This document shows, piece by piece, positions 36,224 through 52,000 of a stretch of 64,000 nt of DNA (its first letter is position 1; each line of letters starts with the position of its first letter). Both the position numbers and the translations under genes were made by a program. The notes below the pieces were generated by a model. It did not search any database and had not been told where the DNA came from. It worked only from the letters and a program-made list of their open reading frames with translations. This DNA comes from Hymenolepis diminuta (Eukaryota; Platyhelminthes; Cestoda; Cyclophyllidea; Hymenolepididae), in assembly GCA_900708905.1 (NCBI GenBank), contig CAADRB010000002.1:1073841-1137840 (forward strand), in the 5' to 3' direction.

Positions 36224-39200
36224 CTGCAGCGTAAAAACCAAACTCCAATCCGATACTTTACACATCAAACATATCATTCTGAATAACTTGGGCAGACATT
36301 GATCAGTTAAGGTATTAATAAGAGACAATGGGGGACAGCGTTATAGATCTTCAGCTGTAGCATTATACCAATATGTTAGGTATTATTAAGATAAAAGGCA
36401 CCAATAGATTGGCGAAAGTGCATCGTAATGTCCAGACTGTCCGTCTGATAATTTTGTCGTGCGGTGAGCAGACACGGTAAATAAGGGCATTTCGATACCT
36501 AAGAATGCTGCTTAACACTGATTAATAAGGGGCAACTTCTAAAGGAATAATTTAGAAGTGCTGGATTAAATGTTTGGCGTGATGAGATTTGTCACGGTTC
36601 GATCACCTAGTTTTAGGACACCGATGGCAGATTTGCGGTTAGTCGGCGAAGAGACAGAGAATGGCTCTACAAAACAAACCGGTAAATAAATGTAACAGCC
36701 CGAACCATTAATTAGATCAAACCTGAGAGGAAATGTACAACGAACTGGCATGCCAGCGCTGAGTGTAACTAAGATTTATGGCAATGTTAGATTTTGCCCT
36801 AACTTCTGATCTGTCCTTCACGTATTTACAAAAAAATAAGTAGATAAAAGTAGAATATTTTTACAATATTTTTTCTATGAGAGGAGCTTAGAATGCAATG
36901 GATTATGACTCCAAATTTGGCAATCACATTTTTGTATTACGAGATAAAAAAATTAAATAAAATATAAAATTGCTGAATGCAAACATATTTTCGTATCAAA
37001 ATGCTCCAAATTAAATTAGTAAGGTGGGTGATTAAAGCGCCATCTATTCGTATGTTTTTCTTAATCCCTAACTTATTTAATTAATCTAATTTAGGATCTT
37101 TTCCCAAAAGATTATCGAAGGAGTGATGTTTAGCAATCACGAAGGGAAATTTCCATACTTAATCTTATCTGGCAGTCGAAACTGGAAAGAAAATGCAAAG
37201 ATGTAATCTTTCATTGTCACTGTGTAATGATAAATGAATAATGAAATAAATAAATTTCAAAGGCTGTCGCACAGTTATATTCAAGATCCTAATACGTCTG
37301 ACTAATTAAATATTATAACTTTTTAAGAAAGAGGCAACAGGTGATACGAGTATCTATTGATGAACCCTCTTTTCTATGAAGTACCTGTTTAGAAAGTCAA
37401 AATTGGATGTTAAATAGAAACTAAACCTGTTTAATTCGATAACAAGAGAATGCTATAACTCTTTTACACTAGAATGTTAAGCATTTATACAAAAAAAAAC
37501 ATTTAAATTAATGAGCCTTGGTAATAATGACGGGCATTATGTCAGTAATAAGGAATTTGTTTTAAAAAAATTTGATATAAATAACGTATTTAACGGTCAA
37601 ATGGCATTTTTGCTCATAAATGAAAGTAATATTTCTATTGATGATGATTGAAAAAGGATGAACTAACCATTTTCTAAGAAATAATTGAAGAATTAATGGC
37701 GCCTTGTATAAATATATTTTATATCCGTAGAGGAAAATATATTTGAAAGTTATTGCAATGATAGAATTGCTAATCAACTTTGAATTCAGCTTCAGTAAAT
37801 TACTAAGTTCTGCTATGTTTCATCCACCTACTCTCTGGTTGCAAGAAGATAAAAATAAATCTTACTTTCATGATCTACTGTCCCACTAAATCAAATAGAC
37901 AATTAGCTTGAAATATCGTGGACATGAATTCATCTATGAACCTGGTAGTGAAGTCATGAAATTTTAACTTCAAAATATTAGAACATTATGGTGAACAGGG
38001 GAAAGCAAATATACCCTCAGATGTGTGTTCGTGTTAATATCTCAAGTACCATCTGAGCAAAATACCTAAATTAGCAATCTTTGCTATACTTTCTCCACAT
38101 TTTAAAGGAGTTTTTAAAAATTTAATGAAGTATTAGGTAATAGATAGAGATGCGTTCACTACAACCAGGAAAAGTAGGAAGAAATGTGCATCGCCACAAA
38201 ACTAGAGTTATTTATTTGCAGAAAAATTTGTATTGACAACAATCATTCACCAGTGAACTAAAGAGACGGCATTAAGTTAGTTGAATTGGGCAAAATGAAG
38301 ACCGAAAAGAGAAATAAACATGAATTGATGTGGATGCAAGGATGTCTTTAAAACTATCGTGGTTTAGTAAGTGATACTTGCGATCCAAAGAATAGTTAAC
38401 ATATTACCCACAGCTATTTCATATATTTCATTGGTGGGTTGAATAAATGTATTATGCGTACGTTGTTATTTATACCTAGACGATGAAATGATGTGAAATT
38501 AAATGTCCATGCATTAATAAGAGTTAAGATGTCTGTCAGATCACTTATACCGCCTTGGTTTTAGTTACTCATCCTGATTCAGAGTTGTAAAAAGGCAAGA
38601 TTGATGAGTGGTGATGATCTGAATGAAATGAAAAATGTGTCTCTTTATTATTATTGAGAAATATTAAGTGGGAATAAATGTCGAAGGGTTACTCTGAACA
38701 TATACTCATCACAATTATGGTAATTTAATCTTACTTGATGGCCATTGTCTTAAGCACTATTATCATTAACATAGATTAGTCTGTCACAGATTAGCTCGAC
38801 CAAGCTTTATTTGAAATCATAATTGATTAAATAATATTGAAAATATTTGAATTTAAAACTTTTCAAGTTATTTAGGCTTTTATTACAGTAGTACTGAGAT
38901 TATGAATCAAGATATTGTTTCGCACTGTATTGTGTACTTGTGTATGAAACATAGGCTATAAGATCTAAAACATGTAATTTAGTTTTAATTGTCGCACTTT
39001 TAACTAAAATAACACTTTTGTTCTCTTCACAGATAATTTTAACTCTGCCTCTTCATGCGAATTATAATTTTTACAAATAAAATTGTGATACTTATATAAA
39101 TATGGACTTTAAGTAGTGTTTTCTTATCTTATTGATAGTAAAGGTATGCTTCTATATTTCTGCATTTAAACAAACGAAATTAATTTCATTAGAGAAGGAT

Positions 39201-42200
39201 GACGTAATCTAATTAAAAATTTCTAAGTTCGTTGCGGAAAATACCAAAAGAAGGTAGATATCAAAGAGTCGCTGGTGTGAGGAAATTTCATTCCATTCTC
39301 ATTGCTTCTGACCAAAATTAGCTAATACGGTTTGTCACCCGCATTACTAGTTTTGTACCCATAAGCGATAATCTCGCGACCTCTGACTTATCAAAAGTGC
39401 ACGTTAACTACTCCACCAAATGTAATTTTTCATCGTTTTGCTGATTGGCCTCGATGTTTTGTGCAAACAGATAAGTGAATATGTATCAAAGCATAATATG
39501 ACCATAGATAGAGTGTAGACAAGGTAACTTAGGCGACTGAGTTCTCACGGCAAAATTAAGTACATTTAATTTGCATAAGGAAAAAATTTTGAATAATTTT
39601 TCTCATATAAATACGCGATTTACTGCGCAAAAGTTTGATGTTTTGTTCATGAATAAAAATCCATTTTTACCCAAACGCATTTAATACTAAATTTGAATCA
39701 CTTTATATGCGAATTTTATAAAAGGTACCATAATTAGCCTTTGTAAAGTTTACTTACTAGTCAAAGTGAAATCTTTGTTATACCTTCTCCTCAAAATTAT
39801 TATAAGGTTATATAACGCTTAATTTTATCACCTGTATCCAGAAACTGGATAAATGTCCTGATTCAAGTAACAAGGCTGTCGCCTGATATCTAAAGTACGA
39901 GAAACAATTTTAGTCGAGAAAACGCCCGTTAGAAGTATTAACGTGTGATTTCCGATATACCCGATGTGCACGTTAATCGAATATCATAATTATTTGGCTC
40001 TAATTTTGATAAAAAATTAATTATTTCCAAGATAGGTTTATTTTGCTTTTTGTGTGGTAGCAAAGGTTTGGCAGTGTTCTCGAATTTCAAAGTATTAAAT
40101 AAATAACTCTGATCAAAACTGCCTACTGATGCATTTTTAAAAACCAGTATTTCCGGTTGTCAAGATAAAATACGATTACGCTGTACGTCACTGCATGAGT
40201 AACTGAAACTTTGCATCTATGGTAAAAACTAAAGGACTGATACTAAGCTCTCGTCAAAAATCAGCGAGTGTTGGTAAACCCGTCATGATTTAGATAAGAT
40301 ATATTTTTAATTTAAACTTCCATTTCTAAGAAAATAAGAAAAAAATATTTTTTAACTGTTAGACTCTATTTTGAAACGGTTTTGCTACAAAAACTGTTTA
40401 ATGAAACAAGGTGAAAAAGAAATTACCCTTCTTGTAAATGCGTTCATTTTATATCAACGCATCAGTTGTAGGAAACATTCAATACATCACCGCAAGAATT
40501 AACAACAGGAGAAAAAGGATAACCAAGAGTATGTTTGAATTATATGCTCCGCAACAAAAACGACTGAGTTATATATACCGTCAGTTAATTTGCACACTTA
40601 TAAGAAAGATAAAAGTACACAGAAATATCTAACTACCTTACAATAACATAAAATCAGGCTTTCATAAGAATGAAGTATTTTGTGACGATCATTCCAAATT
40701 ATTCGAGAAAATGGTGTTTGATTATCTCTAACACTGTTGTAATGTTGTGACTGGCCTAGAAAATGAAATTCGATTATTTTTTGTTACTGCTTTCTGTCGA
40801 TCTATATTTCAGTATAGAAACTTGAGTTACTAAACCTGCATGAATATATCTCAAACCCTGGTGTCAATTTTCACTGGGCCTGAATGCCTCCTAGTACTAA
40901 AATTAATTTATATGAAGTTCCAGTTCGTCCAGAAATATCGTAACTTCACTTAATCCAACCAGTCTAATTTGGTTTGGGGTGCGACCAGTTTACTAACCTA
41001 ACCTCATATCTCTTTATTAGAATTGGGTTCAGGTGTATCTACTCTATAGCTTAGGTGTTATCGGTTGGTTTCAAACCTTTACAGTGGTCACTCACTTCAT
41101 TCACTATATCCCAGTCAATGGATTTCATTTCTAGTCTTCTTAATGTAATAGCATACACCTGTGAGGAAATTCACAAGCATTCGCGAAATGAATTTAAGGC
41201 ATTTCTATAAATATAATTCGGTTTAAGTGCACATTTTTCTGAAACCGTTTTCCAGTTATCTCAAGCGATAGTGAATGACTTTCATAATAAAAATGTAGCC
41301 TGTATAGATGAAAGTACTGTGAGCTCTCAAACACGCTTATGCAGTAAGAAGACCAATCTAGCAAACTTGGTGACCGATGTAAAGAACTTATATCCTAGAG
41401 AACAACAAGAGATTAGAGTGAACGACTGAAACATTTGGAGCCCCACTTGAATTAATATCACTCTTCATGCTGCTGAAAACGGAAATGGCTGTAGTACAAG
41501 ATGGTTACTTCCTCTCTTTTTTGCCTCCTTTAAAGTAACCTAATCCAAGTTTCTGTCTTCCTTAGTCTGTCTTGTAATGACAAAAGAGGGTGCCCCAGTA
41601 AATCCTCATTCACACCAAGCTTCCCTGAGTAGACTTTATTCTCCTTATTGTTTCCGACACACTCCCGGTGAGATGGTGACAAGAGTAGAATATGCTAACA
41701 AGCAAATACCTGAATAGAAGCATAGAAGTCATTTGACACCAGAAGATCAATTCATTTCTCTATGAATAAGATTTATGTGACAAAATTAACGATCTTTGGT
41801 CAGTTTCACTTTATTCAAAATCGTCGTATTGTTCAAGTATCCGAGTCAAGTCTGATCCTCAGTTCATAGATAATAAATGACCGCTAAACTAATTGTAAGA
41901 TGGTGTCTCACACCTTATTATAGTGGTAAAATCAGACAGAATTTAATTTAAACAAAATGAGTAATTGAACTAATTTTGCAAGATTGAATAATCCTTAAGT
42001 GATAAAATTTCTGTAATTCAGCATAGAAACATCGAATTATCAAAAAGAATTTTTAAATGTATTCTTTTATTTTAATTTAACAATTAATTTGCTGGACGTG
42101 AAACTGGATAATAAAATGAGGCGGTACTATAAATATCCACGCGTCTTAATTGTAGGCTATAATTTTTAACATACGAAGTGGAATTAATATATTTTAATCA

Positions 42201-43054
42201 TTCTATTTTAATATCCGAGAGAATTACTTACTTAAGTATAATTATCACCTATCTCTTTATTAAACACGTCCATTAAAACCTCTTCAGCCGCTTTGAATAC
42301 GATTGTAATTACAAAATGTAATGATCATAACAGTTTACTTCCTTTAATTCTATCATTTTACCCTGGATTTGCATAATATTGTATCAATATCAGTGGCATT
42401 CATATCCACGCATTAAAGCAATCTGCTGTTATTGTTCCTTATTCCTAACTGATTAACATGGACATTTCTAATTCAATTTAGGTTTTGAAAGGGAGTTTTG
42501 AGTTAATACCTGGGTCAAATTTCGATTATTTTGATTAAAATCGAAAAGTTTTACAAATAAATTTTATTAATAATAGATATATTTTGCATATAAGTCACCA
42601 GATTATAATGGTCAACGACAGCAAACTACATCTCAAAAATTAGAAAGTTGACAGTGAGAGTGAACAAGAGTGTATTGGACAGTAACAATTAAAGTGAATG
42701 AGAAAAGGCAATATTTTTTTAGCCTGTGTACTAGCGCATGAAGAGTAGTGAATGTATGTCTGTGTAAAAGAGGCAGGTCGAGATTAGGAAGAAGTGCGGT
42801 ACAACCTAAGTGATGGCCAGGCATCAGCTGTGGGAAACTCAGCTATTTAAGACTCAGGGAGTTTCTAGGCATTGAAATTCGACGAGTAGCAAAATGAATA
42901 ATCATGTACGGACAAGAGGTTGTTGACTTTGAGATTGAGTTCGTTGCTGGGTGGGGTCCCAAAACTTAGAGGGAGTAATACTTCAAATATTTCATATTGA
43001 TGCCTTAAAATATCATTAGCAGCTTTTTCTAAATATATTTGGAAAAGTAGCCTC

Positions 43055-43072
43055 TATATATATATATATATA
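43055..43072. repeat. (TA)9 microsatellite
   Basis: Nine TA units in intergenic sequence. Confidence 0.85.
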
Positions 43073-46000
43073 ACAACTTGCCATATTTTATGCCAAAATA
43101 TCTTAAAGTTTTGGGTAGAAAATGCTAAAATGGCGTTATTAATACGGATAGTCAGTAAGTGGGATTATTCAAGCCAGCAAAAATTCCCTCGAATATTAAT
43201 GTAAACAATTACTGCAAAAATGACTTCAGTTGAGAAATCGTAATCGTAACTATTCTATCAACTTTATCAGATAGGAGAAAGAAAGACTTGATGGTTTCAT
43301 AATCAGGTTTGACTCACTATAAAGTGCTTATTTAAACATATTCTGATCAGAAGAAAGTAATAAGATCGTCAGAACGGATAATTAAATGAGTATTGACAGA
43401 TTTTATTATTTACTATCAAATCACATTTCTCCAAATCCTATATGTGTTAATATAATATTTATTGAAAAGAAAAATCATCAACCAATTTATGAGTTTGATT
43501 TAAATTCATAATATTTAATTTGTCTTTGTGTTTTATAAGTATATAATTAAGATTCAAGAATGCTTTTATTTAATTGATGTGGTAATCTAGGGCTTTGGTG
43601 TAATTAGGCGTTGCCATTGAATCAAAGCAAAATATTCCATTGCGCTTTACTTTTGACAAAAAAATTAAGTGAATGAAAGAGAATTTTTCCTTTCATCCTA
43701 TTATTAAATCATTGTTTCCGTCTAAAAATAGGATACGAGTAATAAATTCTGCCAACAAAGAGGAGTAAATCGAATACATCTAATGTACCCAATTTACGAC
43801 AAAGCCACGACTATCTAATTTGATTTAATCTATAAAATACATATTATTTATAAAAATTACTACTAGATTATAAATTTTATTACGCTTTATTTTAATATCA
43901 CCCATAATTATGAAGGAAATTCACATCTGTACATACAAGGGATTCCCTATTATGCTGAAATGTCCCTAACAGGTTTGTACAGTCTAAAACACTGAAGTTC
44001 AGCACAGAATTAAAACGTGGGGAAACTTATCTTACACTGAGCTACATTGGAGCACCACCCAGATTTGGGCCAGGTCAACTTTAATGAAAAAAGCCTTTGA
44101 ATCTAGCGCATGATCGAATGTTTTATGAAGTATGCAAGATGAATAATTTTCAACTAGACTTTATCACTCTTACAAATAATTTTCATAATAAATGACTTTC
44201 AACAGAGATAATTACTTATAACAATCTTATTAAAGATTTCTTGAAATAGAACACGTATAGAGTTTTGTTATAACAGTCTTTCTTATAAGAAAAAAACCTT
44301 CAAATCAAGAGGGAGAAATAGACAGTAAAGTAATGAAATTAGTGTATTTAATCAGTATGTGGAGTTATAAACACGTATCCAAGTTCATAAGATTATAAAT
44401 TCAAAGATGCATTACAGGACTGAAAAATTTGGAAACCACAAAAATAGCTATGCTGATGCTCTTCTTGGCCTTAAAATCTCTACTACTGGAAGATAGGAAG
44501 AGAAAGACTCAGGAGAATAGTTTATCAAGAAGAACGAATAGGAGTGAACAGTTAATAGGGTTTCACGGAAGTGAGAGCTAAATAAACAGCAGTAAAAGAG
44601 AAAAATCGATGAACAGATTGGTGGTTGGAAACGTATCCTGCACTGAACACTGTAAAGTTGATAGATGAATTGGATAAAGTTAACCGTCAATGAGACTAGA
44701 TACATTTCAATGTCACTAGATTTGAGTGAAAGCTTTACTGTGTTGCATTAAAAAAATCAAATTTGTGCTACTGACATGAAAGAATTAATTAGACACAACT
44801 TGCTTAATTTTTATTTTTTGTTTATTTTTGCGTGCGTACCACCTACGTGGGAATGAATCATAAAATAAAACATTTCATAAATTATTGTATTTTACAGCCC
44901 TTTGAATTATAAAGGAAAATAAACTTATCTCCATAGGGTTTTATTCAATAAATTCTTATGTATTTGGCCTATGACACTTCCATTTTTGTCACTTATCATA
45001 TATTCTTGTTAGCAACTTAAAGTTGTAATATGTAACATTTTTGAAATTAAAAATGGCTCGTGGTTTGGTTTTAAAACGGAGCAGAAAAATGTGATACAAT
45101 TTTTTCTTAAGCAGAAGATAATAGATGATGGTCAAAGTCATAAAGGGTGGGTAGTAAAATGTTCATTTGACCGAAGCACGGCAGATTTTCGTGAAGGCGG
45201 AACTCGAGGTACTGGGTAAGTTCACAGAAGGATATTTGGAGTTTCATGTACAGTAAAAAACAGACAGAACTTTGCAAGGAAATAATACAGAATCCAGCTA
45301 AGAATCTAGGGATAAGCGTATGATGATTAATAATTAAAAGTGGAGGTATTTTCTTGTTTCACAATGGTACCTTTTTTCTGTCATGGCAATGTGTTTATGG
45401 AAGCATGACCCTTGCCACCATCATGTTTTACCATTAGTAAATAATAACACGTATAATTTTAGGCTACCACTATTACTATATGTCTGATAGTGATATCAAT
45501 TAGTAGCCTGGATGGTAAAAATATTATCTAGGGTAAACCTGAACCTCAAATAACGGTCTCTTTACCAAGAATATAAGTTGAAATACAGAGTGGGATAAAT
45601 AGGAAATGACAGATTTGTATTTGACCAACAAGTCCAGCGATGGCAAGATCCCATTTCTAATTACCTTTACACAGAAACAAGTACATTATAATATGGAACA
45701 CTATTCGAATCAGCTTCCTAACAATGCTTTTTCTAATGTTGTTTCTTTAATAATGTCCATAGTATAGCTAAAATATAAATAATATAAGCACAGTAACTTT
45801 AAGGGAACCTCAACTAAAAATAATTTCAGCATACTAATGAAAAATCCAATTTTAGATATGAAATACTGTTCCAGTTCGCCTTATTATAGATTAAATTTAT
45901 AATGATTTTAAAACAAAAAATTCTTTTTATGAGAAAATCAAAACATAACAATAAACGAGGGTAATGAATATACCCACGTCTAAATAATAAACGGAAAATC

Positions 46001-49000
46001 CAAGCATATAATAATCCTTGTCAGGTTTAAGTAATCTTCCATATGTTTCCGCCCCATAATATCTGGCGGAATTGTCTCTAGTAAAAAGTGTTCTCTCGAA
46101 ATAAGCATACGAGCCCTCTGTTTTCCCATTCTTCGTGGAGAAAACTTAATAACAATTCTTAATGCACATACTGAGCTACGTGGGCGATACTATTTATGGG
46201 CCTGATTTCACATTTCCTGTCCAACGATAATTATAGCTGATTATTATATTAGTGGATCAGAATTTTCCTTACCGCTTAAAATGTCTCAATATCTATTTAA
46301 ACCAAACGAGATCTGAAATGTTTTAGTCGAGTTAACTAGTACTGTTGTGTTATTTTTAAGTATCAGCATACAAATACTTCAAAACATAGGGTCAATAAAA
46401 TAGATTAGTCATCGCGTCGATAAGTTCTAAATGCATCAGAATTGATATTATTTAGAAATCTGAACCATATCATGATTCCGTGAACTCTGCTTGATAAGTG
46501 AAAAGTGCGATGGTAGAAATAAAGTAATAAATTTTCATATTTTGATTTTATTGTCAAATTATATTGATCTTCGTCACGTCGTTCTCTATTGGGCTATTTT
46601 ACCACTGCCCATTGGACTATTTCCACTATTAAAAAATTGAGCTTTTTATCCTATTACTAATAATAATCTAAATCGCGACCTTACTGTTAATTGAGAAGAA
46701 TATGGTCAGACAATGGACATATTCATCATAAATTTGAGTTCGCGTAGTGATTCTAGAAAATTTTGCACATTCATAACACTTTATTTGAAGAAAAAATCTT
46801 AACACTTATAAGCTTTTAATAATTTACTCCTTGTTGAACGTAGTGTTTTCTTCCTGTCTCAAAAGAAAATGTTTAAGTAATAGTAATCAAGCAAACAGAA
46901 TCAAATATTAGTTTAGGGAAAATCGTCTGAAAATGCAAGTGTCGTGGAAGAAGCTATATATTGGCAACAGGCGCTAATCTTTATTAATATAACTTCAGTT
47001 GAATAATTCCTAGTTTTCTATAGGGGCTGCTTTGCCAAATAAGGTGCATTTGGCTGGCAGCATACGATAAAAGATATCGTAACAGGGGTTACTAAATTAA
47101 TGCTTGCGTCAATTTCGCTTCGCTTAAATATGTTTGCGTACTTAAAAATGCTCACTTAGAGTGCCCTACCATATCTAAACCAACTTCGATAGTCTCCTCT
47201 ATCAGTTAATGACTCTTAAAAGATGAAGATAACTTGAAGTGGCATGATTAAACACTAAATGAAATAATTCAGCGGTATGCTCTAAATTCGATCATATCTA
47301 ATGTTGAAAACATGTCACCTTATCTCATAGGTGAAAGTTTGAGGTATAGTTCATTTATCAAAACTAACCATTATAATATAATTTTTAAACAACGACGCAT
47401 ATTTAATGAGTTGAGTTGTGTAATTGACAAGTTTTTATTTTGGCTAATGTATTTTTCTGCGGTTGTGATAAAATTATTATTAATAAGGCAGTTAAATCAT
47501 AAGGAACTGTAGAAAGGGGGATTCATAAGGTACTTAAAATTTTGATGCATTATTCTCATAGAAATTTGCAGAAAGTTATTGCTTGATATTTGTTACCACG
47601 TTCTGTCCTGGAATTACATACTTCTTTGTAATTATGACACATCTCTTGGTTACTACCTTAGATGTGCCTACTTGTCAAATATACTTATGTAGCTATGCAA
47701 ATTACTTCTGGGGCAGTTTTATGAATGCCCACCTGCAGAATTACAAGATATCTCACCGCGTATAGAACGTATATACATTTAATGGTTCGAAGATCATTTT
47801 ACCTAGATCAGAGACTCAGATCAGTCTAATTTTTTAAATAAAAATTTATTACTATCTCTTTTCTTAATTAAGATAATCAGTTAGACTCCACATTTTTCTC
47901 TTAAAAAAGCTTAGGGTAAATGTTTGCCAACGTTCAGCTGTAAATAAGGACCTGAATACGGAATATTTGGCTTAGCCAATAACTGCGCACTTATTAATAC
48001 AAAGGAATAAATCCCAAGGTCCGTTTATATGACCTAAACACATAAACGACTAAATTTAATTTAAGGATAGGTCCACGTAGACAACAGGCGAGAGTTTTTT
48101 AAGGATTAAGCAAATTTAAATATAGCCGGAGGATATGTTTGAAGAAAACCGAGGATGGTTTTAACTAAATATTTTTGAGATACTTCAAAATTCACTATAC
48201 ATAGAAGGAGTAGAAGTTAAAGAGCCTAGATGTTTAAAAAAGAACTCTGAAACATTTGCTCGTAAAAGTGATGCATTTTAAAGAATTCAATAGAAATTAT
48301 AAAATATTAGATGGAACTAGGTCAATGGGATGAATGCACGCAAATCACCCCGCAGAAAACTCTGAGTTCTAGAAATCTTAACGTAGCAAAACTTAACTTT
48401 GTGAAGTTTGATTTCAACGGTGACGCTAATAATAAAACAAGTACTTGTAGTACAGAAAAAAAGCGGTGTTAATAAATAAATTGATTTTACAGATTAATAA
48501 AATAATACGCTTAACTTTGATAGGCACTCAACCAGCCATGCCGTAGTTGGAACGTACAAAAATAATAGAAAAAACACCAGAACTGTATAAAATGTAAGAA
48601 TATAGGAATGAGGATGTCCTGTAATATTTGTATAAATGTAGGTACGATTGCCAAAGATTTAAAAATTTATATAGATCAAATTGGAAACTATGTCATCGTA
48701 TTCAATAACACCAATTGATAAGAGTGAAGAATGGAACAATAAATAGCACTCGAGTTCTTGGTAAATTAATGTAAGATTTGTTATAATAAGGACTTCTTAG
48801 TTACTTCCCGCTATTATACGAAGCAAATATAGCAAGGCAGAAGGATAAAATGGTTAATTTAATAAACTGTTCAATAGCCCTGAGTATGATCTACCTCGAG
48901 CCTGTTGTTTTATTGTTTCGTTAAGATCTGATAGGTGAATACAATAAATTTAGAATTTGAATAAAGGAATGAATATAAATAATAGGAAAACGGTTGAATC

Positions 49001-52000
49001 CATTTAATTCTAGCATATGCCAGAATAAAGAAAAGAAAGTTTGGTTTTTCTGGCGTTTTTGCGGGACTGACAGGCCTTTCAATCTTTCATAGAATGGGCC
49101 ATTGGATAAGACCCATATTTCTCTAAGGGATATCAAAGTAAGGAGAATTCTTCTTCAAAACTTTACTATCAGGTTATTTTATTACTATTTTTTGTTAAAT
49201 GCATCATCGTTCGCGCCGAATTAATCGGTTTTGGAAGACGATTATTATTACTCCTAGTAACCGACTTGCGCTAAGCTACAGTTATTTTGATCGTAAAAGG
49301 ATTTCTTCATTGTGACAAATAAGTTGAATTGCACAAAATGATGCATACGAAATTTACATTAAGCAAACTCTAGCAAACTCCGTTATAGTAAAACACTTTC
49401 AATTTTCATACCTACCTTCACATGGAGAAAATATTAATGAACCAGGTTAAAATGAGCGACCACTTCAATAAATCAGCTTTTCAATAGGCTCTGAATTTAG
49501 GGATGCAAGGGTTAGTAAGTGACAAAGGAACGTTGAAATTGTTGGAACTTCTGCGAATAACCATTAACAAGATTGCAGTAAACGAGTGACCTTTCTTTGC
49601 TCTCAAGTCACATGAAATGTTTCAAAATCGGTCATATTTTTAATAGTTTGCTTAAGTAGTGAGAAAAGTGGCTCCATTTGAGTTGCCGGAATGGAACTTA
49701 TTTTGCATTAATCAAATATATAAATATTGAATATGACTGTGATGATCAAATTTCTACTGCTAATTGATTGAATCCTGCTAAGTTTAACCGACTTCAGGTC
49801 ATAAACGTGATTTAAGCTTACTAAAACATGCTATCTAAAGTCATATTATATTATTATTGTTGCTAATAGAATGGCTAAAAGCATCCATCCTTAGTTCAGC
49901 CCTGGAATGAACTCTAACGTCCGCCTTCGCCCACCCAATCCGCTGTAAAATTTGGTCAATGGAATGTTGGGGTAAAAGCAAATTCAATAAAGTGCTCTCT
50001 AAGCTGTGCAGTGCATAATTAAACCATCTCAAAATCGGACACTCCGTAACTCAGGGCCAACATCTTGAAAGATCTTACTCTGGAGTTTTCATTCTCGTTA
50101 ATCATAAAATTCAGCTTTTAAATTCAGATAGAGAGGCAGACTAACGCCCTGAAGGTTCAAACTCGGCATTTTCGGCTGTTATTTGCGAACTAAGTGTTAT
50201 ATCTCCTTTTCATGATTGTGAAGTTCTATGCAGATTCCCGCTGAACTCAACTGGGATCTCAGATACAAAACATTGAAAGTTCTTCTTTTTTGTTGGCAGC
50301 TTTATGGAGTCGAGCAAAACATCTGAGAGCGAAACAGAACTTTTCAGAATCTGTGAGCAACATAACCTAATTTTGTTAAAGATATATTGAAAAAAGAATA
50401 ATACTTGGAGACTGATATGGTCCTATCCATTTGGTAACGGGGCAATGATGATTTATATTATTTCTTATTACTTCAGAAATCTGAAAATGACCGGTGTACT
50501 GGCCTCCAGAATGGATCCAACGTCATTCGACCACTGCATGGTAACGTGTGTATTAAAGAAGCACTAAAATGAAGGATCGTCGCATCCAGTCGTAGTTCTA
50601 AGTTCTATCAATAAATTTAGGAGATTCTTCTGATTGACACACACATAGATTGCTCCCAGTATTCCATAGATGGAACACCCGAAAACGCTCCATCTAGTAG
50701 TTATAATCTTCTCTTCTCTGTAGGATACAGTAGCTGACTCTTAGATTCCCTAAGACATTGCACCAATTACAAAAACGAACCGACAATACCACAATGCAAA
50801 CCGACTCAAACCACTATATCGAGTTAAGAAGCACGTTTACGCATTTTATATTATATGCCATCTACAACCGTAATGAAAATAAATTCGTTTGAATAAAAGG
50901 GAACCCTTCGAAGGTTACAAACCTCCCGAAAATGGATCTACTCCAAGAATTCTAATTCGTATGCGCATCTTAAGAACACTATCGAGTGCTGCTCTTTTCG
51001 GTCATCAATGAATTTCAATACTTATAGCTTTTCGTATTGCAATTTACCTGACCAACCTTTCTTATGCAATCGGATCTATGAAAAAGTCATTACTCGTTAA
51101 AGCTAAACCATCTAATGCAATTATATCTGTTCTCATAAAGAGCAGAGAAAAAAAATAGACGTATACTTGGTCAAAGTCTTCAATGACTGATGGAAAAATT
51201 TACATCCATTTCCTCTTTAGTTAATTGACTCGAAAGTGATCTCTATAAGTGGAAAGTTACTAGAAGATATTATTTCTGGATAAAACTGGTAATCTGTATG
51301 CATTAGTAGTCAATAGCAGAATGAGAGCACACTCAGCGAGACAGCTTGATTAGTCAAAATATTGAAGAAAGAAACTTCAGCAATATTAGGCATTTGAACG
51401 CTCATCATAAAACCTATTGGTCAGAGGTTTCCTGTTATTTTGACTTTCGTTGGTCTGAAAATGCCCTCCCACATGGGCAATAATACAGCATTTAAGGTGT
51501 TCCAAGAACATTGCACAGAGTACCAAAAGCCTACTCAGACAGACTTTGGAACTCAGTGAATATCTTATTACTGCAATTAGAAGTCCAGCATGATTAAAAA
51601 AAGAAGTTTTTAAAATTCTAATCTTTTAACTTTTTTGGAAGAGGTTTACTCTGTTCTAGATCATTTAAAATGGAAAATGGAAGTATCAGATACTAGAGAG
51701 TTTTTTTGCTCTTAGACATCTTGAACTTGCCAATGAACTGTTCATGACGGCAAGTAATTTCATTTCTGCAAAAGAAATGATAAATAAACTTGAGCGTCTT
51801 TCAGCTGATTATGATATACACTTGATTTTTTATTGCACAATATGCTAGAGGAGATATAAATATGGAATATCACTTTGTCAGAAGCCGACGAACCCAAAAG
51901 TAAAATTTTAGGCCCCCTAATTAATGTAGATATAACAGTGACATTAACTGTAACGCGACAGATCTGTAGAACCAAGTATCAACTGACAATACTCCGGTCC

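Noticed and set aside
44030..44100. Possible reverse-transcriptase-like fragment
   Set aside because: Only a few residues (FFIKVDLAQ) hint at it, and the usual motifs around them are missing.
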